A stretch of 64,000 bases of DNA, taken from contig CAMPOT010000001.1 of the NCBI GenBank assembly GCA_946892665.1, positions 1,922,001 through 1,986,000 of the forward strand, given 5' to 3'. Under the pieces are notes generated by a model. The model made no database searches, was not told the DNA's origin, and saw only the letters and a program-made list of their open reading frames with translations. Below, one piece after another: positions 8,682-16,651 of the stretch (positions are counted from its first letter, which is position 1; each line of letters starts with the position of its first letter). The stretch comes from Chryseobacterium sp. Marseille-Q5410 (GTDB lineage: Bacteria; Bacteroidota; Bacteroidia; Flavobacteriales; Weeksellaceae). A program made the translations under genes and the position numbers.

Positions 8682-10100
8682 TTAACATTCTGCCACATTT
8701 ACCGCAATTGCCAATCCACCTTCGGAGGTTTCTTTGAAACGATCATTCATGCTTTGCGCGGTATCCCACATCGATTGAATTACCTGATCTAGGGAAACTC
8801 TAGCTTTTGATGGATCCGACTCTATAGCGATATTCGCCGCGGTAATCGCTTTTATAGCGCCCATCGAATTTCTCTCAATACAAGGAATTTGTACCAAACC
8901 AGCAATTGGATCGCAGGTCATTCCCAAATGGTGTTCCATTGCAATTTCCGCTGCCATAAGCACTTGGTCTGGAGTACCGCCCATGATTTCCGTAAGACCA
9001 GCTGCTGCCATTGCAGACGACACTCCTACTTCCGCTTGGCAACCTCCCATTGCTGCAGAAATCGTTGCATTTTTCTTGAAAAGTGTGCCTACCTCGCCTG
9101 CAACCAGAAGAAAACGGATAATATCTTCTTCCTTATTAAATTCTGTAAAAGCTTGTGAATACATCAAAACCGCGGGAATCACTCCACTTGCTCCGTTGGT
9201 AGGTGCAGTGATGATACGTCCAAAACTCGCATTCTCTTCATTTACCGCCAATGCAAAACAAGAAACCCATTTGCTGATGTTTACAAAATTCTCTTCCGCA
9301 TCTACGACCATCTGGAACCATTCGTCGATATTCCTATAGATTTTATCCTTCAGTAATTTCCGATTCAATCCGGCTGCGCGGCGAGTTACTTGCAATCCAC
9401 CAGGAAGCGTTCCTTCCCTGTTTACGCCTTTATAAATACATTCTTTAATCTGTTGCCAAATATAAAGTGCTTCTTTCTCGGTTTCTTCTTTGCTGCGCCA
9501 GGATTCTTCGTTGAGGAATATTAAATCTGAAATTCTGTTCAAATTTAGAAAATTAACATATTTAATGATTGCTTCGCCATTATGACACGGATAAAGCGTT
9601 CTGATACAATGCTTCTCCAGCGAATTCTCTTCCTGAGTGGCAATAAATCCGCCACCAACTGAATAATAATCTTGGGATAATGTTTCACCATTTTCGAAAA
9701 CGGCTTGAAAAATCATTCCGTTTGGATGGAAATCTAAGGATTTTTCTTTATTTAAAATTAAATGTTTACCATAAATGAAAGGAATTACTTTTTCTCCGGC
9801 AAGGTTTATTTGGTTAGAAGATTTGATGGTTTCAATTTTCGAATCGATGGACGATGTATCGATCGTCTTGAAATTCTCACCGGAAAGTCCTAGCATTCCG
9901 GCAATATCAGTTCCGTGACCAATTCCTGTTTTGGCAAGCGAACCGAAAAATTCAACAAAAACTTCTTTTACTTCAGAAATTGAATGGCTTCTGCGAATTA
10001 AATTTAGAAAACTTTCTGCCGCATTCCAAGGACCCATAGTATGCGAACTCGAAGGACCAATTCCGACTTTGATGATTTCAAAAACACTGATAGATTGCAT
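8682..10100 (-). CDS. sdaA: L-serine ammonia-lyase, single-chain iron-sulfur type
   Basis: 472 residues. The enzyme deaminates L-serine to pyruvate and ammonia using a [4Fe-4S] cluster. The beta-type domain opens with GIGPSSSHTMGPWNA (13-27), the substrate-binding signature. The alpha-type domain carries the cluster cysteines in MGGCQAEVG and CDPIAGLVQIPCIERN. Both domains are in one chain, as in E. coli SdaA. It converges with tyrA. The 113-bp region upstream, shared with the alpha/beta hydrolase end, is AT-rich. Confidence 0.96.
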   Translation of the reverse strand: MQSISVFEIIKVGIGPSSSHTMGPWNAAESFLNLIRRSHSISEVKEVFVEFFGSLAKTGIGHGTDIAGMLGLSGENFKTIDTSSIDSKIETIKSSNQINLAGEKVIPFIYGKHLILNKEKSLDFHPNGMIFQAVFENGETLSQDYYSVGGGFIATQEENSLEKHCIRTLYPCHNGEAIIKYVNFLNLNRISDLIFLNEESWRSKEETEKEALYIWQQIKECIYKGVNREGTLPGGLQVTRRAAGLNRKLLKDKIYRNIDEWFQMVVDAEENFVNISKWVSCFALAVNEENASFGRIITAPTNGASGVIPAVLMYSQAFTEFNKEEDIIRFLLVAGEVGTLFKKNATISAAMGGCQAEVGVSSAMAAAGLTEIMGGTPDQVLMAAEIAMEHHLGMTCDPIAGLVQIPCIERNSMGAIKAITAANIAIESDPSKARVSLDQVIQSMWDTAQSMNDRFKETSEGGLAIAVNVAEC

Positions 10101-10213
10101 AATGATACAAAAATAGCTTTTTTGTTGAATATTAAAATTAACCGAGAGAAAACATTTCCCGGAAATAAATTATTTTAAAGTTTTAATTAAAAAACCGTTT
10201 AAGAAACATAAAT

Positions 10214-10879
10214 TTATTCCTTCGATGAAGACAAATCCGGAGCGAAAATTTCCTGTAAAATAGTGGAAACTTCTCTCGGTTTGGTTGCCGGAAAAAGATG
10301 CGTTCCGTTTTCGATGACGTAATTGGGTTTGGAATATTTGATGGGAAAAACAATGTCTTTATCCGCTAAAACCTGTATCACTTTAGGGTTTTCTTCAAAT
10401 TTCCAAGCGGCAATTTTTTCGATGCTCCATTTTAAATAATATGGATTTCGAACGTTAAAATATTCCATTATTCTTGGGCTATTCGGATCGAAAAGTTTCC
10501 TAATAAATGAATATCCAAGCGCTGATTTTTCGGTAAAAATATTTTCGGGAAGATATTTCGGTATGCGTGTCACCTCACCTACTTTGATAAATCTGGATTT
10601 TTCTTTATCGGATTTTATACTTCCCAGAATAACGATTTTTTCAGCAGGTTTTATCTTATCGATTTCCTGAACCATAATACCACCAAATGAATATCCGAGA
10701 AGAGAAAATGGTTGGGAATCATCGATATTTGCCGCCATTCTCCCTACATAATCTTTAAGATGCTCACCTTTTTCGGGAATCAACCAAGGAATGAAAATCA
10801 CTTCGAGATTGGCTGGAAATTTTATTTTTTCCAACACTTTAAAATCTGCTCCTAATCCGCTAATAACGTAAAGTTTCAT
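10214..10879 (-). CDS. alpha/beta hydrolase
   Basis: 221 residues from the ATG at 10879. The frame stays open 12 codons further upstream, but MKLYVISGLGAD is the natural beginning of the first beta strand. The nucleophile elbow is LLGYSFGG; an acid residue lies in LADKDIVFP and a candidate histidine in ENGTHLFP, completing a Ser-Asp-His triad. There is no signal peptide, so it is cytosolic. The substrate is unknown. The PxSPRIMEYF lid region looks like small carboxylesterases or thioesterases. It lies downstream of glk, separated by the glk terminator. Confidence 0.8.
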   Translation of the reverse strand: MKLYVISGLGADFKVLEKIKFPANLEVIFIPWLIPEKGEHLKDYVGRMAANIDDSQPFSLLGYSFGGIMVQEIDKIKPAEKIVILGSIKSDKEKSRFIKVGEVTRIPKYLPENIFTEKSALGYSFIRKLFDPNSPRIMEYFNVRNPYYLKWSIEKIAAWKFEENPKVIQVLADKDIVFPIKYSKPNYVIENGTHLFPATKPREVSTILQEIFAPDLSSSKE

Positions 10880-10922
10880 TTGGTAAAAATAAAAAATAAG
10901 ATTTTCATTCAGCAATTAATTC

Positions 10923-10950
10923 AAAAAAACTCCGACAAATGCCGGAGTTT
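10923..10950 (-). terminator. glk terminator
   Basis: 8-bp stem AAACTCCG/CGGAGTTT (10927-10934 with 10943-10950) followed on the minus strand by a T-tract. It separates glk from the hydrolase gene. Confidence 0.85.
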
Positions 10951-10970
10951 TATACTTAGTGAATGCATTT

Positions 10971-12014
10971 TTAAGAAAATGCTGCGTATAAAGCAGCTCC
11001 ATTGATGATGGTTTTATCGTCTTTTACAAGATAAATAGGAATATCTTTCAGCACCACTTCCATTTTATCGCTAACGATAAAACTTTGGTAAAACTTATCA
11101 TTTTTGAGGTATGGATGAAGTTTCACCGGAATTTCACCACTCAGGAACAAACCTCCGGTTGCTTTTAATTTCAACACCAAACTGTTCGCTTCTCTGGCGA
11201 GGTACATGATATAGGTTTCCACAGTCATTTCGCAAATTCTATCTTTATTTTCCAAAGCGCCATTAATCAAGGCATCGGTAAAGTTATCCGCTTCGATTTC
11301 TTTGGTAAGCCATTCCGGTTGTTTTTGCTGTTTTACGTCTCTTAAAAAACGATAAATATTGAATAAACCAGAGGTGGAAAGTACCGATTCCCAAGTTACA
11401 ATACCATAAATTTTCTGTAAAAATTGGTAAAATTCAACCTCCTCATTGGTTCGCGGGGAAAATTCGCAATGTCCACCTTCAGTAGCGAAAGGTCTTAAAG
11501 TATCGCCATCCCAGAACAAGCCGGCTTCTCCTAATCCCGCACCTGGAGCTAAAACGGCGATATTTCCGGGAATGAAATTTTCGGATTGATGAATAGTAAG
11601 AAAGTTACTTTCGTCAGCATTTCCTAAACCATAGGACGAAGCTTCCATATCGTTGATAAGATAAACTTTTTCTACCTGAGTTTTTGCTTTAATTTCTTCA
11701 GAATCTAAAGTCCAAGGCAACCGAACAGGCGCACTTTTGCCACCAATTACCGGACCTGGAACCGCTACAGCAATTTTTGAAATTCCGGAAAGCGAAAAAT
11801 CGGAAATAAAACGATTGGCGATTTCGGAAAAAGAAGCAAAATCCTCCGTTGGGTAGCTGCTTTCGTGTTTCTGAACAACTTTTTTGTCAACAGTTTCATA
11901 CAAAGCAATATAGGTGACATTGCTCCTTACATCGGCGGAGAGCACTGTAATTTTACTGTTGGAATCATCCGTAATTTTTGGCAAGAAAAGTTTGAATTTA
12001 TTTTTAGTTTCCAT
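10971..12014 (-). CDS. glk: glucokinase (Glk family)
   Basis: 347 residues, close to E. coli Glk and larger than ROK kinases. It phosphorylates glucose with ATP at entry to glycolysis. Visible motifs are the N-terminal VLSADVRSNVTYIALY (actin-fold phosphate-1 region), LINDMEASSYG with the catalytic Asp, LAPGAGLGEAGLFWDG for nucleotide binding, and TEGGHCEFSPR for sugar binding. It is a single gene with its own terminator. There is an AT-rich 109-bp gap to the outer-membrane protein gene upstream. Confidence 0.92.
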   Translation of the reverse strand: METKNKFKLFLPKITDDSNSKITVLSADVRSNVTYIALYETVDKKVVQKHESSYPTEDFASFSEIANRFISDFSLSGISKIAVAVPGPVIGGKSAPVRLPWTLDSEEIKAKTQVEKVYLINDMEASSYGLGNADESNFLTIHQSENFIPGNIAVLAPGAGLGEAGLFWDGDTLRPFATEGGHCEFSPRTNEEVEFYQFLQKIYGIVTWESVLSTSGLFNIYRFLRDVKQQKQPEWLTKEIEADNFTDALINGALENKDRICEMTVETYIMYLAREANSLVLKLKATGGLFLSGEIPVKLHPYLKNDKFYQSFIVSDKMEVVLKDIPIYLVKDDKTIINGAALYAAFS

Positions 12015-12064
12015 TGTAGTGAGTGTTATCTACCAAAGATAATAATTGTTTTGTAATAAATATA

Positions 12065-12094
12065 AAAAACCTTCTCAAATAAAATTCGAGAAGG
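12065..12094 (-). terminator. terminator after the outer-membrane protein gene
   Basis: 7-bp stem CCTTCTC/GAGAAGG (12070-12076 with 12088-12094) with a T-tract on the minus strand, directly downstream of the gene at 12124. Confidence 0.85.
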
Positions 12095-12123
12095 CTTAGT
12101 TTTATAAAAAATCAAAAGATTGA

Positions 12124-12687
12124 TTATTTCCCTAATGGAATGTTGTAACCAACACCTACGCCAATTGCGCCAGCGTTGTATTTTTGAGATCCGATTTCAC
12201 CTTTATCACCAGTGAAGGTTTTTTGATATTGAAGCGCGAAGTTCCAATCTCTGTTGTGGTAACCGATTTCTGGTTTGATGTAGAAACCTCCGTCAGGTCT
12301 ATCTTCTGATCTGTTAGAAGCAACTTTTTCATCACCAACTATGAAACCGTAACCAAGGTCTGTTCCTAAATAGAAACCAGTTTGTTTTGGATATACTCTA
12401 ATTAAAGCAGCAACAGGAACTACTCCGAAATCATTATTATTATTTCCGTTGTTTTCTTTCCCGAAGAAGTGGCTATAACCAGTTGCGATACCTAAACCAA
12501 ATCCTGGAGTTACCAAATTTTGGTAAGCAACATCTAGACCTAAGTTTGCAGAAGCATTTTCAGCTGGAACTGCTAAACCAACATTTGCACCTACTTTAAT
12601 CATGTTTCTCATATCCGCACTTTGTGCACTTACTAATCCTGCTGTCATCACTCCTAAAGCTAGGATGGTTTTCTTCATTGAATTCAT
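12124..12687 (-). CDS. outer-membrane beta-barrel protein
   Basis: 187 residues. A Sec signal peptide (KKTILALGVMTAGLVSAQSA) is cleaved near residue 22. The rest alternates short amphipathic strands rich in Gly, Tyr and Asn, such as VGANVGLAVPA, LGIATGYSHFFG and LGTDLGYGFIVGD. It ends in GVGVGYNIPLGK, typical of small porin-like or OmpA-N-terminal-like 8-stranded barrels. No peptidoglycan-binding domain follows. A second Met three codons in (MKK) is an equally good start. The monocistronic arrangement and strong terminator suggest an abundant protein. Function unknown. Confidence 0.85.
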   Translation of the reverse strand: MNSMKKTILALGVMTAGLVSAQSADMRNMIKVGANVGLAVPAENASANLGLDVAYQNLVTPGFGLGIATGYSHFFGKENNGNNNNDFGVVPVAALIRVYPKQTGFYLGTDLGYGFIVGDEKVASNRSEDRPDGGFYIKPEIGYHNRDWNFALQYQKTFTGDKGEIGSQKYNAGAIGVGVGYNIPLGK

Positions 12688-12852
12688 AATTCTAAATTTT
12701 AAGTTTTACGAAATGATTACTTGTCAAAATCGTGCCAAAATTGATTTAGGAAGAGAAAACCTAAACCGAAAATAACATAAATAATTGATAATCAACAAGC
12801 ATAAATTAAACAACCATTTATATTTTTTAATTTTTATTATATGACATTTCGG

Positions 12853-12890
12853 AAAAAAAATAAGCCAAATTAACAATTTGACTTATTTTT
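12853..12890 (-). terminator. terminator after the rhodanese gene
   Basis: Long stem with one mismatch: AAATAAG plus CAAATT (12858-12871) pairs with AATTTG plus CTTATTT (12875-12888). A T8 tract follows on the minus strand. Confidence 0.85.
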
Positions 12891-12894
12891 AGTG

Positions 12895-13182
12895 TTATAA
12901 ACTTTCCAACGTTTCCTTCATTTCTTCAAAACCACCTCCGTTGTACACATCGGTCATGCCTTGAGATTTGAAATATTCCACGGCTTGCCCGCTTCTGTTT
13001 CCGCTTCGGCAAAAGAAAATTTTGAAACCGCTAAGATTCAGAATTTCCTGCTTTCTATCTTCTAATTCACCCAACGGAATATTTTGAGCTTCTTCAATAT
13101 GACCATTCATTTCCAACTCCATCGGTTCGCGAACGTCGATTAAATGGTAATTTCCAGATTTTAATACCTCTACTAATGACAT
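12895..13182 (-). CDS. rhodanese-like domain protein
   Basis: 95 residues from the ATG at 13182. An upstream extension of 23 residues is open but begins within the intergenic region and has no domain match. A single rhodanese domain is present: LIDVREPMELEMNGHI early, and the active-site loop FFCRSGNRSGQA with the persulfide-forming Cys. The domain ends in DVYNGGGFEEM. It is likely a cytosolic sulfurtransferase of the GlpE/PspE class. It stands alone, divergent from queG. Confidence 0.9.
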   Translation of the reverse strand: MSLVEVLKSGNYHLIDVREPMELEMNGHIEEAQNIPLGELEDRKQEILNLSGFKIFFCRSGNRSGQAVEYFKSQGMTDVYNGGGFEEMKETLESL

Positions 13183-13280
13183 AAATAATTTGTTTTTAAG
13201 GTTGAATAAAAAACACTTCACAAAATCCGATTGCAGGAACAGGATTCGCAAAATCTAATAGCAAATTTATGAAATAATGT

Positions 13281-13288
13281 TAGTTTTG
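13281..13288 (+). promoter_or_regulatory. -7 box of queG
   Basis: TAGTTTTG matches TAnnTTTG and lies 10 nt before the queG ATG, giving a very short predicted 5' UTR. Confidence 0.5.
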
Positions 13289-13298
13289 CACTATCAAA

Positions 13299-14225
13299 AT
13301 GAATCACTCCGAAAAATATTCTCACCTAATCAAAACCAAAGCAAAAAAATTTGGTTTCCAAAGTTGTGGCATTTCGAAAGCGGGTTTTCTCGAAGAAGAT
13401 GCCAAACCTCTCGAAAATTGGCTAAACAATAATTATCACGGAGAAATGGCTTACATGGAAAATTATTTTGATAAAAGACTTGATCCCACTTTGCTGGTCG
13501 AAGGTAGCAAATCGGTAATTTCTCTATCTTATAACTATTTTCCGAAGGATAAGATTTCGTCACTTGATAATTTTAAAATTTCGAAATACGCTTACGGGCA
13601 GGATTATCATGAAGTGATTAAAGAAATACTCAGTGAAATGGTGGCGGAACTGAAAAAAGAAATCGGAGATTTTCACTGCCGGGTTTTTGTAGATTCGGCG
13701 CCCGTTTTGGAAAGAAGTTGGGCGAAAAAATCCGGAATTGGTTGGGTAGGCAAAAATGCAAATCTCATCACCAAACAAAGCGGTTCTTTTTATTTTTTGG
13801 CAGAAATCATCATTGATCTGGAGCTCCAAGAAGATTCCCCAACCACCGATCATTGTGGAACCTGTACCAAATGTATAGACGCGTGCCCGACGCAAGCAAT
13901 TGTTTCCGAGAAAATTATTGATGGAAGCAAATGCATTTCCTATGCAACCATCGAATTGAAAAACGAAATCCCCGAAACCTTTAAAAATAAAATGGAAGAT
14001 TGGATGTTTGGCTGCGACATTTGCCAAGATGTTTGTCCGTGGAATCGTTTTTCAGCACCTCATCATCAGGAAAAATTCAAACCCAACCATTTTCTGGAAA
14101 ATGCAAAAAAAGAAGAGTGGAAAGAACTATCTCAAGAACTTTTTTCAGAAATCTTCCGAAAATCTCCGGTGAAAAGAACAAAATTTGCGGGTATGAAAAG
14201 AAATATCGAATTTTTGGGTAAGTAA
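13299..14225 (+). CDS. queG: epoxyqueuosine reductase
   Basis: 308 residues. QueG is the cobalamin and [4Fe-4S] enzyme that reduces epoxyqueuosine to queuosine in tRNA wobble positions. Two ferredoxin-type clusters are visible: [12 protein letters not shown] and [11 protein letters not shown]. The N-terminal cobalamin-binding reductase fold includes [13 protein letters not shown] and [19 protein letters not shown]. The length is a little shorter than E. coli QueG because the C-terminal HEAT-like repeats are reduced. Single gene with its own promoter. Confidence 0.95.
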   Translation: MNHSEKYSHLIKTKAKKFGFQSCGISKAGFLEEDAKPLENWLNNNYHGEMAYMENYFDKRLDPTLLVEGSKSVISLSYNYFPKDKISSLDNFKISKYAYGQDYHEVIKEILSEMVAELKKEIGDFHCRVFVDSAPVLERSWAKKSGIGWVGKNANLITKQSGSFYFLAEIIIDLELQEDSPTTDHCGTCTKCIDACPTQAIVSEKIIDGSKCISYATIELKNEIPETFKNKMEDWMFGCDICQDVCPWNRFSAPHHQEKFKPNHFLENAKKEEWKELSQELFSEIFRKSPVKRTKFAGMKRNIEFLGK

Positions 14226-14340
14226 TGCCTCTCGGAAATTTCGAGTTTCCAAAAAATGAGAGAAAATTATCGATAAATCTTTAGTTCAATTAAAGTTCAA
14301 AAAAAAACTGTACGAAAACTGCAACAATTTCAGTTGAAAA

Positions 14341-14421
14341 TCAACGTTTTTTTTGCACTCTTTTTGGAGCCGTTTTCACACGAATTTTTAATCTTTTGTT
14401 TTTTTTAGATTTCTTTGGCAT
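14341..14421 (-). CDS. candidate 26-residue highly basic peptide
   Basis: ATG at 14421 opens a 26-codon ORF ending TGA at 14341-14343. It starts MPKKSKKNKRLK and ends APKRVQKKR. More than half of its residues are Lys or Arg and it has no acidic residue. An AGGA-like ribosome-binding sequence lies about 3 nt before the ATG (CAGGATAG-ATG), unusually good for this phylum. A TAAATTTA near-match to the -7 box lies about 25 nt upstream. The composition resembles very small ribosomal proteins (bTHX, or the bL38 type reported in flavobacterial ribosomes), but I cannot confirm homology. It may be chance in an AT-rich gap. Confidence 0.5.
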   Translation of the reverse strand: MPKKSKKNKRLKIRVKTAPKRVQKKR

Positions 14422-14506
14422 CTATCCTGTTTTTTTGTTTGTTTAAATTTAGGAAAAATTTTAATTCGAAAAATCATTTGAAAATTCCCCTGCGTTAATT
14501 TTTTGT

Positions 14507-14514
14507 TACATTTG
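14507..14514 (+). promoter_or_regulatory. -7 box 3 nt before the DUF2459 start
   Basis: TACATTTG matches TAnnTTTG. The ATG follows after three bases (AAG), so a transcript from it would be leaderless or nearly so. Confidence 0.45.
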
Positions 14515-14517
14515 AAG

Positions 14518-15195
14518 ATGAAGAAAATTATACTATTTTTACTGAAGGCTATCGTTGCGATCATTGGCTTAGTGGGACTTTATATTCTCTGTGCGCTGTT
14601 AATTCCCTATATTGAAATTCCTAAAAAGCCTGTAACAGAGCCGGAAAACATAGAAATTTATCTATTGACGAATGGAGTTCATTCCGATTTGGTTGTTCCT
14701 GTGAAATCAGAAGTGTTCGACTGGAGCAAAGAAATTCCGTTTGAAAATACCTTGTCAAAAAGAACCGATTTCAAGTATCTTTCCATTGGTTGGGGCGACA
14801 AAGGATTCTATTTGGATACGCCAACCTGGGCAGAGCTAAAAGTTTCAACCGCATTAAAAGCCGCATTTTGGTTGAGCGAATCTGCGATGCACTGTACCTA
14901 TTATGATGAAATGAAAGTTGGCGATAACTGCAAGAAAATCTCCCTCACGAGGTCGCAATACCAAGAATTGATCAAATTTATCCGAGCTAAATTCGATCGT
15001 GATCAATACGGAAAACCTATTTTGATAAAAACCGATACGGTGTATGGGAACGATGACGCTTTCTACGAAGCAAAAGGGAGTTACAATTTCACAGAAACTT
15101 GTAATACCTGGACCAACAGAGGATTGAAAGTTGCCGGGCAAAAAGCAGCTCTATGGACCGCCACAGATCGAGGAATTTTTCAGCATTATGAATAA
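14518..15195 (+). CDS. DUF2459 / TIGR02117-like protein
   Basis: 225 residues from the ATG at 14518. A TTG five codons earlier lies inside the promoter box and is rejected. An N-terminal membrane anchor (about 3-30) precedes an extracytoplasmic domain with IEIYLLTNGVHSDLVVPV, YLSIGWGDKGFY, SAMHCTYYDEM and ETCNTWTNRGLKVAG. These match the DUF2459 pattern: conserved His, GWGD, and a Cys in NTW. Early family members were named for lying near urease genes, and no function is established. The conserved Cys/His arrangement is suggestive of an NlpC/P60-like enzyme, but that is inference. Confidence 0.85.
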   Translation: MKKIILFLLKAIVAIIGLVGLYILCALLIPYIEIPKKPVTEPENIEIYLLTNGVHSDLVVPVKSEVFDWSKEIPFENTLSKRTDFKYLSIGWGDKGFYLDTPTWAELKVSTALKAAFWLSESAMHCTYYDEMKVGDNCKKISLTRSQYQELIKFIRAKFDRDQYGKPILIKTDTVYGNDDAFYEAKGSYNFTETCNTWTNRGLKVAGQKAALWTATDRGIFQHYE

Positions 15196-15273
15196 AAAAG
15201 ACTCCCTAAAAAAGGAAGCCAAAACAAATAATAACGAAAAAGTAAAACTTAATTTACTTAAAATGTATGATTT

Positions 15274-15544
15274 TTAATCATGAATTGCCAAACTAAACAA
15301 TAAATCGATGTCGTTTTTCATATAGACCATTCCTCCTATTTTTTTTTGGTGGAACGATATTGAAATCAGAGAATTTCAATCTTTTGGTTCCGACGAGACT
15401 GTTTTTGTTTTTGCTGAATTCGATGGTGTATTTCATTATTAAATTCATCATTTTCACCTCTACCATTGCTGTGAATTTATTGGCTGTGGAAATCCAAGGC
15501 ATTTTGTTTTGATCAGAAGAATCATCATTAATATTTTGCCTCAA
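15274..15544 (-). pseudogene. YceI-like gene remnant, frameshifted at an A9 tract
   Basis: Reading from 15502 (ATG) or 15544 (TTG) gives a segment resembling the C-terminal half of YceI-like proteins: TANKFTAMVEVKMMN, then LKFSDFNIVPPKK. Within a run of nine A (15339-15347, minus strand) the frame slips and the current frame ends in nonsense at 15293. With eight A the frame reads PPKKIGGMVYMKNDIDLL and continues FSLAIHD to a stop at 15274-15276, which is the ending I would expect for this family. The N-terminal half and signal peptide are absent. A broken remnant is most likely; a sequencing error would explain the slip but not the missing N-terminus. Confidence 0.7.
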
Positions 15545-15611
15545 ATAAAATTTTAATCAAATTTTTTGTCGAATACGGACATATTGCGGACGGATGAAAT
15601 AACGTAAAAAT

Positions 15612-15648
15612 ACAAAACGCCGCTAATCAATGATTAACAGCGTTTTTA
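15612..15648 (-). terminator. terminator after tRNA-Leu
   Basis: AAAACGC (15614-15620) pairs with GCGTTTT (15640-15646) with further inner pairing TAATC/GATTA. It lies immediately downstream of the tRNA on the minus strand. Confidence 0.75.
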
Positions 15649-15649
15649 G

Positions 15650-15731
15650 TACCCAGTGCCGGAATCGAACCGGCACACCTTGCGGTACTAGAGTTTGAGT
15701 CTAGCGCGTCTACCAATTCCGCCAACTGGGC
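15650..15731 (-). tRNA. tRNA-Leu (CAA)
   Basis: An 82-nt cloverleaf on the minus strand. The acceptor stem is GCCCAGT/ACTGGGT with a G-U first pair and discriminator A. The anticodon arm is CTAGA-CTCAAAC-TCTAG, giving anticodon CAA. A long variable arm (class II, as expected for Leu) follows, and the T arm is GCCGG-TTCGATT-CCGGC. CCA is not encoded. Confidence 0.95.
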
Positions 15732-15838
15732 TGCTTTAAATTGGTGTGCAAATATAGAATTAATTTTTATTTCTGAAAAATAATTTTTCTATAAATTTCA
15801 TTATTTATAAGATGTTTCAGCGATTGAGTCGCTTTTTA

Positions 15839-16603
15839 TCAAAATTCAATCTCCATTCCATCGTAAGCAAGATGTACATTTTCAGGAAGTTCCGATTGCG
15901 TCGCCGCGTGTAAACCCATGTGATGAGAAATATGCGTTAAATACATTTTTTTGGGTTGAAGTTCCTCGAAAAGTTCCAAAACTTGGGGCAAAATAAAATG
16001 CGCAGGATGAAAATGCTCTTTTCTGATACAGTTCAGAATCAAATAATCCAGATTTTTCAACTTTTCTTTTTCAGTTTCCGAAATAAAACTCGCATCGGTA
16101 ATATATGCCAATTTCTTCAACTTAAATCCAAAAATCGGCAACTGATAATGCATCACCTCCACCGGAATAACTTCAGCATCAAACAATTCAAAATTTCCTG
16201 TAATCTCATGAAGTTCAAATGATGGCGCTCCGGGATATTTATCCTCCGCAAACGCATAAGCAAAACGAGTTTTCAACTCATCTCCTACTCTTTTGTAACA
16301 ATAGATTTCCATATCTTTTCTGGTCTTGAATATCAATGAGCGCACATCATCCAAACCAATTACATGATCATTATGTTCATGCGTAAGAAGAATCGCATCC
16401 ACACGGTCTTCATTATTCTGCAACATTTGCATCCGAAAATCCGGCCCACAATCGATAAGGAGCTTTTTTCCGGCATCTGTAGTAACCAAAGCTGATGAAC
16501 GAAAACGCTGATCTTTGGGGTCAAATGACACACAAACCTTACATTTACAACCAATTACAGGAATCCCTTGAGATGTGCCGGTTCCTAAAAATTTCAACTT
16601 CAT
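15839..16603 (-). CDS. MBL-fold metallohydrolase, PhnP-like
   Basis: 254 residues. The metallo-beta-lactamase signature LLTHEHNDHVIGLDD has ligands His75, His77, Asp79 and His80. It begins FLGTGTSQGIPVIGCKCKVC, and the Cys19/Cys21/Cys24 cluster matches the structural zinc site of PhnP-type cyclic phosphodiesterases. Further ligands are in VMHYQLP and LTHISHHMG. E. coli PhnP opens phosphoribosyl 1,2-cyclic phosphate, but no phn genes are nearby. A general cyclic-phosphodiesterase role is more likely. It is divergent from the gene at 16652. Confidence 0.88.
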   Translation of the reverse strand: MKLKFLGTGTSQGIPVIGCKCKVCVSFDPKDQRFRSSALVTTDAGKKLLIDCGPDFRMQMLQNNEDRVDAILLTHEHNDHVIGLDDVRSLIFKTRKDMEIYCYKRVGDELKTRFAYAFAEDKYPGAPSFELHEITGNFELFDAEVIPVEVMHYQLPIFGFKLKKLAYITDASFISETEKEKLKNLDYLILNCIRKEHFHPAHFILPQVLELFEELQPKKMYLTHISHHMGLHAATQSELPENVHLAYDGMEIEF

Positions 16604-16651
16604 TTTTTTTGACGTTGGTTATATTATTGGTAAATTTACAAAAAAATAGAA

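Noticed and set aside
15293-15544. Intact 83-residue gene
   Set aside because: Its C-terminus after the A9 tract is nonsense while the adjacent frame completes a YceI-like ending, so it is a frameshifted remnant.
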